A DNA stretch of 8,165 nucleotides. It comes from JBKHJZ01 sp046537875 (GTDB taxonomy: Bacteria > Actinomycetota > Acidimicrobiia > Acidimicrobiales > VFJN01). How positions within the stretch are numbered: position 1 is the stretch's first letter; every line of letters begins with the position of its first letter. Where the stretch lies: the NCBI GenBank assembly GCA_046537875.1, contig JBKHJZ010000144.1, positions 1 through 8,165 on the forward strand, written 5' to 3'. Shown piece after piece: positions 1 to 5,922 of the stretch. A program made the position numbers and the translations under genes. Under the pieces are notes generated by a model. That model saw nothing but the letters and a program-made list of their open reading frames with translations. It was not told the origin of the DNA and searched no databases.

Positions 1-86
1 GGTGCCCGGGGCGGGATTCGAACCCGCACGGCCCGAAGGCCGGAGGGGTTTAAGCCCTCCGCGTCTGCCAGTTCCGCCACCCGGGC
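1..86 (-). tRNA. tRNA-Leu (anticodon UAA)
   Basis: Read on the minus strand, this folds as a class II tRNA. The 7-bp acceptor stem is GCCCGGG (86-80) with CCCGGGC (10-4). The T arm has a TTCGAAT loop between 5-bp stems (27-11). A long variable arm carries a GGCC/GGCC stem. The anticodon loop CTTAAAC (54-48) puts UAA at 52-50. The discriminator base is A (position 3), followed by encoded CC; the final A of CCA would fall just outside the window. UAA reads the rare leucine codon UUA; the equivalent tRNA in Streptomyces is encoded by bldA. I saw no in-frame TTA in any gene called here. No convincing promoter was found upstream of position 86. Confidence 0.96.
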
Positions 87-249
87 GGGTGGACGACCAG
101 CAGGTTACGGCCGCCGCCGGGAGCCGCCGGCACGGCAGGAGCGGGGGACCTGTGGCGACCGGGATTCCTTGGGCGGATCCGGTGGTCGTGCCACGCGATG
201 TGCCCGAGGTTCGGATCGTCGCCCGCCACCGAAGCCCCACGCCGCATCG

Positions 250-558
250 TCACGCCGCACGTTCGGCCTCGTCCCGCACCGCCTCCCACAGGGCCGAGCG
301 TGCCCGATCGGCCGCGATCCCCGAGAGCCGGTTGGCGACCACCACGCCCTCGACCATGTCGGCCGTGACGGCAGCCCACGGGCGACCCCGGAGCGCCACC
401 GCGACCGTGACCCCACCACGGCCACCACGCCGGATCGACCGGCTGACCCCGGCGATGCGGGGCGGGCTCCGGAACGACGGGGCACGCAGCCCCAGCGCAC
501 GCGCGGCCGAGCCCAACGAACGGGCCAGGCGGGCGAAGCGCAGGGAGGTCGGCTCCAT
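250..558 (-). CDS. Small basic protein of unknown function (102 aa)
   Basis: I do not recognise this protein. Its codons end almost entirely in G or C with a balanced amino-acid mix, unlike the Pro/Arg/Ala-rich shadow frames around it. This is the main reason to believe it. The N-terminal 45 residues are basic, with many Arg and Pro (SFRSPPR at 28-34, RRGGRGG at 43-49). The second half is a plausible alpha/beta fold: a strand-like TVAVAL (51-56), an RGRPW turn (57-61), a hydrophobic stretch ADMVEGVVVANRLSG (66-80) and an acidic-basic C-terminal helix. There is no signal peptide or membrane segment. The start is ATG at 558; two GTG codons directly before it (564 and 561) are in frame and could serve, with a GGGGA about 7 bases before the first. 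It runs toward the tRNA-Leu and is divergent from the acyltransferase gene, with 101 bases between them that show no clear promoter. Confidence 0.66.
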   Translation of the reverse strand: MEPTSLRFARLARSLGSAARALGLRAPSFRSPPRIAGVSRSIRRGGRGGVTVAVALRGRPWAAVTADMVEGVVVANRLSGIAADRARSALWEAVRDEAERAA

Positions 559-659
559 CACCACCCATCTTCCCCGCCCCCTGTGACACTCCCACCGCCG
601 ACCGACGGCCACCGGGAATCTCAGGGGGCGAGGAACGGTGGATCGAGCCGGGGCGTAGC

Positions 660-2270
660 ATGCACCGCATGGCCGGGGAACCGACGCCGAGGCCGCCCCG
701 CTCGGGGCCTGCGCTCGTGTCGGTACCTTCCGCCGCCCACTCCCCGCCCGGCCCCGGGCGTCCCGACGGCGGGCCCTCCGGCACCGACGCTGACAGCAGC
801 GACCCCGCCGAGAGGAGTCCGGCCGCCGGCAACGCGGCCGGCAGCGGCTCGCCCAGCGGAAGCAACGCCCCCGGTGCGGACCCCCGCAGGAGCGGCAGCG
901 GCTCGCCCAGCGGTAGCAGCGCCCCCGGTGCCGAGCGCCGCCCCAGCGGCCCCGCCAGCGCCAACGCCGGCGACAGGGACCCCGCCACCAGTGAGCCCGG
1001 CGACACGGGCCGCCGCCGCGACGCCCCCGCCGACACCGACCGCCCCGGCACCACCCCCGCCGACACCGACCGCCGCGGCAACGAGCCAGGAAGCTCGACA
1101 CGGTCCCGCACGGGAGCCGCGGGCAGGGGCTCGACGGGCACCCGAGCCGCGGCCACACGTTCGACTCGAACACGATCCACCGGCAGACGCTCCACGACGA
1201 CGAGGTCGACCGCCACGAGATCCACCACGAGATCCACCACCACAACCTCCGGACGCAGGTCCGGCGGCACCCGGGCATCCGGGGGACGAGCGGCGAACGC
1301 GCAGTCCCCGCCGGGCCGGCCCGGCCGCCTCGACACCTCCCCGACGACCGGCGAACGCACCGCGGGCGTCCGGGACCTCCGGGCAGCCCCCGGCCCGCCG
1401 ACGGCCGGCGTCTCACCCACCGGCCCCGGACCCGCCGGCGCAGAACCCACGGGTCCCGCACCGAGCGGCCCACACCCCACCGACCCGGACCGCCTGACCG
1501 ACGTCGACGAGTGGGGCCGCTCCGAGCACCTGCGAGCCCTGGTCCGCCAGCTCACCGACCCCGTCTACGAGCGCTGGTTCCGCGTCGAGTGGCAGGGGTT
1601 CGAGACCATCCCCAGCGAGGGCGGCGCCATGCTGGTGGCCAATCACGCCGGTGCCATCCCGTTCGACGCCCCGGTGATCATGCACGGCATCGAGCGTGAG
1701 CTCGGCCGGCCGGTGTACGGGCTGGCCGACGACGTCTTCCGTCGCGTCCCGGTGGTCAACCTCGCCTGGTCGCGCCTGGGCGGCGTGCAGGCCCACCCCG
1801 AGAACGCCTACCGCCTGCTCCGCGAGCAGCAGCAGCTCGTCACCGTGTTCCCCGAGGGCGCCGACGGCCCGGGCAAGACCTTCGACGAGCGCTACCGGCT
1901 GCGGCGCTTCGGCCGGGGCGGGTTCGTGCAGCTCGCCATGCGGGCCGGGGTCCCGATCATCCCGCTGGCGGTGATCGGCAGCGAGGAGACCATGCCCATC
2001 CTGTTCAAGGTGCCTGCACTGTCCAGGCTGCTCGGCCTCCCCTACGTCCCGGTGACCGCCAACATGGTCGCCCTCGGGCCGCTCGGGTTGGTCCCGTTCC
2101 CCGCGAAGATCGTCATCCGGGTGCTCGACCCGGTGCACTTCGACGAGCCGCCCGACCAGCCGCGCTACTCGCGGAGCCGGATCATGGACGCCGCCGAGGA
2201 CATCCGGCACACCATCCAGTCGGCCCTCTACGACATGCTGCGCCAGCGCCGCAGCGTGTGGACCGGCTGA
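660..2270 (+). CDS. PlsC-like lysophospholipid acyltransferase family protein with long disordered N-terminal extension (536 aa)
   Basis: Residues 281-536 form an LPLAT/PlsC-type acyltransferase, a family that moves acyl groups from acyl-CoA or acyl-ACP onto lysophospholipids or other lipid acceptors at the membrane. Block I is NHAGAIPFD, with His329 and Asp336. This H-X6-D spacing is longer than the H-X4-D of classical PlsC and closer to the MGAT-like branch. Block III is FPEG at 397-400, followed by an RYRLRRFGRGGF segment, and the last block is PIIPLAVIGSEE from 432. The core has normal length for the family. Residues 1-280 are low-complexity Pro/Ser/Gly/Thr/Arg sequence with tandem repeats. 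The only usual in-frame starts before the core are ATG 660, ATG 669 and GTG 717, so the extension must be translated unless there is a sequence error. A GGGG lies a few bases before 660. The downstream SDR gene overlaps its stop codon by one base. The M. tuberculosis galE2-Rv0502 locus, as I remember it, pairs the same two families. The acceptor lipid is unknown. The core is sure; the exact start is uncertain. Confidence 0.88.
   Translation: MHRMAGEPTPRPPRSGPALVSVPSAAHSPPGPGRPDGGPSGTDADSSDPAERSPAAGNAAGSGSPSGSNAPGADPRRSGSGSPSGSSAPGAERRPSGPASANAGDRDPATSEPGDTGRRRDAPADTDRPGTTPADTDRRGNEPGSSTRSRTGAAGRGSTGTRAAATRSTRTRSTGRRSTTTRSTATRSTTRSTTTTSGRRSGGTRASGGRAANAQSPPGRPGRLDTSPTTGERTAGVRDLRAAPGPPTAGVSPTGPGPAGAEPTGPAPSGPHPTDPDRLTDVDEWGRSEHLRALVRQLTDPVYERWFRVEWQGFETIPSEGGAMLVANHAGAIPFDAPVIMHGIERELGRPVYGLADDVFRRVPVVNLAWSRLGGVQAHPENAYRLLREQQQLVTVFPEGADGPGKTFDERYRLRRFGRGGFVQLAMRAGVPIIPLAVIGSEETMPILFKVPALSRLLGLPYVPVTANMVALGPLGLVPFPAKIVIRVLDPVHFDEPPDQPRYSRSRIMDAAEDIRHTIQSALYDMLRQRRSVWTG
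840..947 (+). repeat. Tandem 54-bp repeat (2 copies) in the acyltransferase N-terminal extension
   Basis: Units at 840-893 and 894-947 are direct neighbours and mostly identical; both begin with the same 20 bases, GGCAGCGGCTCGCCCAGCGG. Each encodes 18 residues starting GSGSPSGS(N/S)APGA. The unit length is a multiple of three, so the duplication keeps the reading frame of the acyltransferase. Confidence 0.85.
1029..1088 (+). repeat. Tandem 30-bp repeat (2 copies) in the acyltransferase N-terminal extension
   Basis: Units at 1029-1058 and 1059-1088 each begin GCCGACACCGACCGC and encode ADTDRPGTTP and ADTDRRGNEP. They are in frame with the acyltransferase. Downstream, 1155-1262 encodes a 36-residue stretch made almost entirely of Thr, Arg and Ser (residues 166-201), with the local DNA repeat ACGAGATCCACC seen twice at 1214-1237. 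Confidence 0.75.
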
Positions 2271-3313
2271 TGGGGCGGCGCGTCCTGGTCACCGGGCTCG
2301 GCGGGTTCTGGGGCGGCCGGGTGGCCCAGGCCCTCGAGCGCCATCCGGACGTCGACGTGATCGTCGGCCTCGACGTCGAGGAGCCCAAGGTGCCGCTCGA
2401 GCGCACCGAGTACGTGCGGAGCGACGAGAGCTACTCGATCCTCTCCCGCATCGTGCGCGCCACCCAGGTCGACACGATCGTGCACACCTTCCTGATCGTG
2501 GACTCGGCCAGGGCGTCGAGCCGGCGGATCCACGAGACCAACGTGATCGGCACGATGAACCTGTGCGCGGCCGCCAGCCAGCCGGCGAGCCGGGTGCGCT
2601 CGCTGGTGGTCAAGTCGTCGACGCTGGTCTACGGCTCGTCGCACCGCGACCCGGTCTGGTTCCGCGAGGAGACGCCCCGTTCGTTCCCGCCCCGCCACCG
2701 GGTCGAGCGCTCGCTCGACGAGGTGGAGTCGTACGTGCGCGATTACGACCTCGACAACCCCGGCGTGACCGTCAGCATGCTGCGGTTCTCCAACGTGCTC
2801 GGCCCGGACATCGACACCTCGCTCACCCGGGCCCTGCAACGACCGGCCGCGCCCGCCGTCTTCGGCTTCGACCCCCGCATGCAGTTCGTGCACGAGGACG
2901 ACGTGGTCGGCTCGATCGTCTTCGCCCTCGACCACGACATCGCCGGCACCTACAACGTGGCGGGCGACGGGCTCGTGCCGTGGAGCGAGGTGGCTGCACG
3001 CTGCGGCAAACCCCTGTTCCCCCTGCCGCCGCTCGGGCGTCACCTGCTGTCGTCCCCGCTCGCCCGCCTGGGCATCGACCTCCCACCGGAGACGCTCGAC
3101 CTGCTCACCTACGGCCGCGGGGTCGACAACCGCCGGCTGAAGGAGGCCGGCTTCGAGTACAAGCTCACCTCGGCGGGGACGGTCCGGTCCTTCGCCGAAA
3201 CCGCCCGGCTGCGGGCCACCATCGGCACCGACCGCCCCGCCTACCGCTACCAGCGGGACGTCGAGGAGTTCTTCCGCCACTCCCCCGTGGTCGTGCGCGA
3301 CGAGAAGGTCTGA
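2270..3313 (+). CDS. Extended short-chain dehydrogenase/reductase (NAD-dependent epimerase/dehydratase family), atypical active site (347 aa)
   Basis: The N-terminus is a Rossmann fold: VLVTGLGGFWG gives GxxGxxG at residues 9-15, and Asp35 after the second strand is the expected NAD-ribose ligand. VVKSSTLVYGSS (113-124) matches the extended-SDR segment that carries the catalytic Ser/Thr. LRFSNVLGP and FVHEDDVVGSI also match the epimerase family. The usual YxxxK is not seen: the region after STLVYG reads PPRHRVERSLDEVE (140-153) with no Tyr or Lys in register. The protein may therefore bind NAD and a nucleotide-sugar-like ligand without standard chemistry, or use other residues. I chose ATG 2270 because the Rossmann motif starts at once and it forms TGATG with the preceding stop, which suggests translational coupling. 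An in-frame GTG at 2258 would add four residues. It is similar in family to mycobacterial galE2 (Rv0501), but UDP-galactose epimerase activity should not be assumed. Confidence 0.9.
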   Translation: MGRRVLVTGLGGFWGGRVAQALERHPDVDVIVGLDVEEPKVPLERTEYVRSDESYSILSRIVRATQVDTIVHTFLIVDSARASSRRIHETNVIGTMNLCAAASQPASRVRSLVVKSSTLVYGSSHRDPVWFREETPRSFPPRHRVERSLDEVESYVRDYDLDNPGVTVSMLRFSNVLGPDIDTSLTRALQRPAAPAVFGFDPRMQFVHEDDVVGSIVFALDHDIAGTYNVAGDGLVPWSEVAARCGKPLFPLPPLGRHLLSSPLARLGIDLPPETLDLLTYGRGVDNRRLKEAGFEYKLTSAGTVRSFAETARLRATIGTDRPAYRYQRDVEEFFRHSPVVVRDEKV

Positions 3314-3333
3314 CCCGCCTCCGGACGAGAGCG

Positions 3334-4038
3334 TCAGCCCGTGAAGGTCGGTTGCTCGATCACCGGTGGCGGGGGCTCCGCCGCCGCAACCACGTCGAAC
3401 TGCAGCTGGTAGGTGGCCGTCCGCCTGAGGTCGACAGCTGGACTCGGCACGAGCTCGGCACAGAGATCCTCGTTCTCGCTGGCGAAGTCCTCGTCCTCGC
3501 AGGGGTTCGGCAGGTCGTCGCCGTCGGGCTCGCACAGCCCCTCGTTGGCGGGGTCGTCGGCGAACTCCGGGTCCTCGCACGGGTTGGGCGTGATCGGGCC
3601 GCCCGGCTGCTCCTCGCTCTCCACGAGCTGGACGCACAGGGCGTCGAACACGTACGAACCCTCGGCCTCGGGCGCGTCGAACGTCGCCGTCCAGCTGCCG
3701 TCCCCGTTCGGCACGATCGCCGGACCGACCAGATCGAAGATGCCGGACTCGAAGCTGATGCTGAAGGTGGCGTCCGGTGGCAGCCCCTCGGTGAGAGGGA
3801 TGCGCAGGCCGTCGGCTCCGAGGACCGTGAAGATCAGCCAGCCGGGCTCGCCCTCCGGCCCGGCGGGGCACGGATCGACGGAGTCGACCGTGACCCGACC
3901 ACCGGGCTCGACCGGGTCGGGCGAGAGGGTCGCCGCCAGCGCGGGCGACGGTGGCGGGGGCCCCGGCGTCTCGGCCAGCGCCACGCTGCCGGCGCACAGC
4001 AGTGAGAACGCGCCAACGGCGGCCAGCAGCAGTCTCAT
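3334..4038 (-). CDS. Secreted beta-rich protein with duplicated Cys/acidic motif (234 aa)
   Basis: This is a predicted exported protein of unknown function. A Sec-type signal peptide spans residues 1-22 (hydrophobic LLLAAVGAFSLLCAGSVALA, likely cut after ALA), followed by a Pro-rich linker (25-32). Residues 36-135 look like an Ig-like beta-sandwich: SPDPVEPGGRVTVDS, a Cys57 loop, NGDGSWTATFDAP and GSYVFDALC135. Its probable last strand, TYQLQFDVV (209-217), comes only after an insertion of about 70 residues. That insertion holds two copies of PNPCED-x-x-F-A...LC (151-169 and 177-193) around the acidic linker EPDGDD, which resembles thrombospondin type 3 calcium-binding repeats. There is no C-terminal sortase motif or membrane anchor. 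ATG 4038 is chosen over an upstream GTG at 4065 because it has a strong Shine-Dalgarno and starts the signal peptide. The stop lies 20 bases from the convergent SDR stop. It follows the M15 gene on the same strand after a hairpin-bearing gap. Confidence 0.8.
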   Translation of the reverse strand: MRLLLAAVGAFSLLCAGSVALAETPGPPPPSPALAATLSPDPVEPGGRVTVDSVDPCPAGPEGEPGWLIFTVLGADGLRIPLTEGLPPDATFSISFESGIFDLVGPAIVPNGDGSWTATFDAPEAEGSYVFDALCVQLVESEEQPGGPITPNPCEDPEFADDPANEGLCEPDGDDLPNPCEDEDFASENEDLCAELVPSPAVDLRRTATYQLQFDVVAAAEPPPPVIEQPTFTG

Positions 4039-4046
4039 GGAACTCG

Positions 4047-4053
4047 CCTCCCC
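4047..4053 (-). promoter_or_regulatory. Shine-Dalgarno of the secreted Cys-rich protein
   Basis: Minus-strand GGGGAGG ends 8 bases before ATG 4038. This fixes that ATG as the start rather than the in-frame GTG nine codons upstream. Confidence 0.7.
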
Positions 4054-4111
4054 AGGCTCGTGCACGGTGGGCGTTCACGGCTGCGAGTGGCCGGCGCACC
4101 TCCCGTGCGGT

Positions 4112-4129
4112 GCTCGCAGCGAAGCGAGC
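4112..4129 (-). terminator. Second hairpin in the gap after the first M15 gene
   Basis: A perfect 6-bp inverted repeat, GCTCGC/GCGAGC, surrounds a 6-base loop. It lies just beyond the stronger hairpin that touches the M15 stop codon. No U-run follows. It could be a back-up terminator or chance in GC-rich DNA. Confidence 0.3.
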
Positions 4130-4137
4130 CCCCTACC

Positions 4138-4167
4138 GTCCGTCGCCCCCTCAGGTCGGCGACAGAC
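4138..4167 (-). terminator. Hairpin terminator at the end of the first coiled-coil M15 gene
   Basis: The minus strand carries GTCTGTCGCC (4167-4158), a 10-base loop (4157-4148) and GGCGACGGAC (4147-4138). These pair over 10 bp with a single U-G wobble. The stem starts at the last base of the TAG stop codon, the usual place for an intrinsic terminator. It lacks a U-run, as many actinobacterial terminators do. If it works, the downstream secreted-protein gene needs its own promoter or read-through. Confidence 0.5.
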
Positions 4168-5513
4168 TAACCACCCGTGGTGGACCAGTGCCACGGCTCG
4201 CTGGGCAGGTTGTAGAAGCCGTAGCGCGAGGCGTTCGCGGCCAACCAGTCGAAGCAGATGCTGCCGCCCATGCTGGCGCCGTTGCACGTGAAGTCGATGG
4301 CCAGGCCACGCTCGTGCAGCGACGACCCGGGGCGGGCCGTGGGCGGGCTGCACGACGACGACGGCATCTGGTAGACGGCGTAGTCGGACGTGCCGCAGTG
4401 CTGGCGGCGCAGCTCGACCTGCCGCTGCGGGTCGCGGTAGCCGGACCCGCAGAGCATGACGCCGTCCTCGGCGGCGTCGCTGATCATGGAGCTGAGGTTG
4501 TCGGCGATCGATCCCGCCACGGTGATCTCCCCGCCGTCAGCGCAGGTCACCGTTGCGAGGCCGCCGGGTGCCGGGCGGATCGTCACCGGCGGGAGCTCCG
4601 GGGTCGGGTCGGGGGCCGGCGCGGGGTCGGACGCCGGGGCCGGCTGCTCGTCGGCGCTCTCGGCGGCCGCCTCCTCGGCTGCACGCTGGGCGTCGGCGGC
4701 CTCGGCCGCCCGCCGTGCCTCTGCCTCCCGGCGCTCCTGCGCCTCGCGCAGGGCCCGGAGGGCACGAGCCAGCTCCTCCTGCTCGCGGGCGATCCGCTCC
4801 GACAACGCCTCGTCGATCGCCTTGAGCGATTCGGCCTCGGCGAGCTTCCGTTCGAGGCGCTGCTCGACCTCCAGCGCGAAGGCCTCCTGCTCCGCCAGCG
4901 CCTCCTCCAGGTCGTCCAACGCGTCGGCCGCGGCGGCCCGCTTCTCCTCCGCTGCGGCGGCCCGCTCCTCCCGCGCCGCCTTCTCCGCTTCGAGGTCTTC
5001 TCGGGCCGCCTCCAGCTGATCCAGCACGTCGGCGTCGGACTCGGCAGCGAGCTCGATCAGCGCCGACTTGACTGCCGCGTCGGACACCGACTCGGCATCG
5101 AGCGCCTCGAGCGGCGAGCCCGCAGACGGGTTCATGTACGAGTCCGCCACCAGCTCGTCCGCCTCGTGATCGAGGCGTTCGATTCGCCGCTCCGCGGCGG
5201 CGACCGCCCGGTCGGCTGCGACCACCTCGTCGGCGGCCTCGGCCGCGGCTCGTTCGGCCTCCTCGAGCGTGGCCCGCTGGGTGTCGACGCTCGCGCTCAG
5301 CGCTGCGAGCTCCTCGCGCACCTCCACGTCCTCCGCGGTGAGGGCGTCGACCTGGGTGTCCACCTGCGCCTGCCGCTCGCGCACCTCGTCGCGGGTCTTC
5401 TCGGTGTCGGACTGCTGCGCGCCCGACGCCACCGGGTGCAGCGAGAGGACCGCCGCCAGCACGGCGACGACGAGCCTTCTCCCCAGCGCGGTCCTGCTGC
5501 GATGGCGCCTCAT
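4167..5513 (-). CDS. Exported coiled-coil M15 (VanY-type) D,D-carboxypeptidase-like peptidase, paralog 1 (448 aa)
   Basis: This is a predicted zinc peptidase acting on peptidoglycan stem peptides outside the membrane. The signal peptide is residues 1-32 (basic RRHRSR start, hydrophobic 14-25, likely cut SGA|QQ). Residues 36-285 are Ala/Glu/Arg-rich coiled coil, broken at 121-165 by a conserved tip (MNPSAGSPLEALDAESVSD) like that of PcsB/CwlO-type hydrolases. A Pro/Ala linker (288-318) follows. The C-terminal M15 domain shows GYRDPQRQ (358-365), SLHERGLAID with zinc ligands His400 and Asp407, and EPWHWS with catalytic Glu439 and third ligand His442. Six Cys (324, 355, 373, 388, 410, 420), all shared with the paralog, suggest three disulfides. 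ATG 5513 is preferred over an in-frame GTG at 5552 because GGGGGAG precedes it and it begins the signal peptide. Whether it is a D,D-carboxypeptidase, L,D-carboxypeptidase or endopeptidase cannot be told from sequence. It has its own promoter and a hairpin at its stop. Confidence 0.9.
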   Translation of the reverse strand: MRRHRSRTALGRRLVVAVLAAVLSLHPVASGAQQSDTEKTRDEVRERQAQVDTQVDALTAEDVEVREELAALSASVDTQRATLEEAERAAAEAADEVVAADRAVAAAERRIERLDHEADELVADSYMNPSAGSPLEALDAESVSDAAVKSALIELAAESDADVLDQLEAAREDLEAEKAAREERAAAAEEKRAAAADALDDLEEALAEQEAFALEVEQRLERKLAEAESLKAIDEALSERIAREQEELARALRALREAQERREAEARRAAEAADAQRAAEEAAAESADEQPAPASDPAPAPDPTPELPPVTIRPAPGGLATVTCADGGEITVAGSIADNLSSMISDAAEDGVMLCGSGYRDPQRQVELRRQHCGTSDYAVYQMPSSSCSPPTARPGSSLHERGLAIDFTCNGASMGGSICFDWLAANASRYGFYNLPSEPWHWSTTGG

Positions 5514-5517
5514 GGCT

Positions 5518-5524
5518 CTCCCCC
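5518..5524 (-). promoter_or_regulatory. Shine-Dalgarno of M15 paralog 1
   Basis: Minus-strand GGGGGAG ends 4 bases before ATG 5513, supporting this start over the GTG at 5552. Confidence 0.55.
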
Positions 5525-5598
5525 GGCTCCGCCCGGCGGCGATGCCCTCCACGGTGGCGATCGTCGACGGGCATCAATGGCGATGCGTCGCGGCGGGA

Positions 5599-5627
5599 AA
5601 TGTAACGAATCCCGCCTGCACTGTCAC
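5599..5627 (-). promoter_or_regulatory. Promoter/operator element of M15 paralog 1 (shared with paralog 2)
   Basis: The minus strand reads GTGACA, 12 variable bases, then TTCGTTACATT. GTGACA would be the -35 and TACATT (5604-5599) the -10, with a 17-base spacer, and transcription would start near 5592, about 80 bases before ATG 5513. The same element with the same spacer length precedes paralog 2, while the 12 spacer bases differ, so the outer blocks appear to be conserved. TTCGTGACA and TTCGTTACA form a direct repeat 21 bases apart (two helical turns), which could instead or also be a regulator site. Confidence 0.65.
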
Positions 5628-5922
5628 GAACATGCAACGACATCTCCGCACGGTGGCCGATCGCACCGCTGTCCGCGGCCATCTGGTCCCCGATCTGGCA
5701 CGAGAGGTACCGGTGCTCTCACGCCCTGTGCCGGAGGCCATCGAAGCGCAAAGAAGCGTCTCGCTCGGAGCGCTATCGACCACCCCGGAACGTCCGGTGT
5801 CGGGCACGCGTCGGGGCCGAGAAGCCGCCCACGTTCGGGCCGGGGACGCGCCCCAATGCGCGCCCTACCCGCCGCGGGGCGACGGGCCGTCGGGACCGGG
5901 CTGTCGGGACGACTCGACGGGG
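5628..5922. other. Intergenic stretch between the two M15 paralogs, no gene seen
   Basis: About 300 bases from the shared promoter element back to the stop of paralog 2. No reading frame here has a ribosome site and gene-like composition. Two weak hairpins could end transcription of paralog 2: 5887-5892 with 5915-5920 (CCGTCG/CGACGG, 22-base loop, starting 2 bases after the stop), and 5843-5850 with 5859-5865 (7 bp with one bulged base). Neither has a U-run. The part at 5640-5770 is slightly less GC-rich, as expected upstream of a promoter. Confidence 0.5.

Noticed and set aside
87..249. Promoter for the tRNA or terminator for the small gene in this gap
   Set aside because: A TAACCT at 107-102 lacks a matching -35, and the GCCGG/CCGGC stem is only 5 bp; neither is convincing.
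700..1500. Possible frameshift between the Ala/Pro-rich frame and the acyltransferase frame
   Set aside because: Both frames are open and low-complexity, but the in-frame 54-bp and 30-bp repeats and continuous opening of the acyltransferase frame need no frameshift. It stays a minor possibility.
50..1555. 501-codon minus-strand open frame antisense to the acyltransferase N-terminal arm
   Set aside because: It runs into the tRNA gene, has shadow composition (long Val/Asp/Leu and Arg/Pro runs opposite Thr/Arg/Ser codons) and has no ribosome site. It is a by-product of stop-poor GC-rich DNA. The frame of 250-1473 is likewise real only in its last 309 bases.
3310..3337. CTGAC/GTCAG inverted repeat between the convergent stops of the SDR and secreted-protein genes, considered as a bidirectional terminator
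   Set aside because: It has only 5 bp with an 18-base loop, and it arises because both stop codons are TGA in opposite directions.
3994..4000. Lipobox around Cys15 in the secreted protein's signal peptide
   Set aside because: The residue before Cys is Leu, not Gly/Ala/Ser, and a better signal-peptidase I site (ALA) follows.
2228..4099. 623-codon minus-strand open frame over the SDR and secreted-protein genes
   Set aside because: It overlaps two well-supported genes and has no domain signal or start site of its own.
5514..5922. Riboswitch (for example c-di-AMP type) before an M15 hydrolase gene
   Set aside because: The predicted leader is only about 80 bases and I could not match the conserved blocks of that riboswitch.
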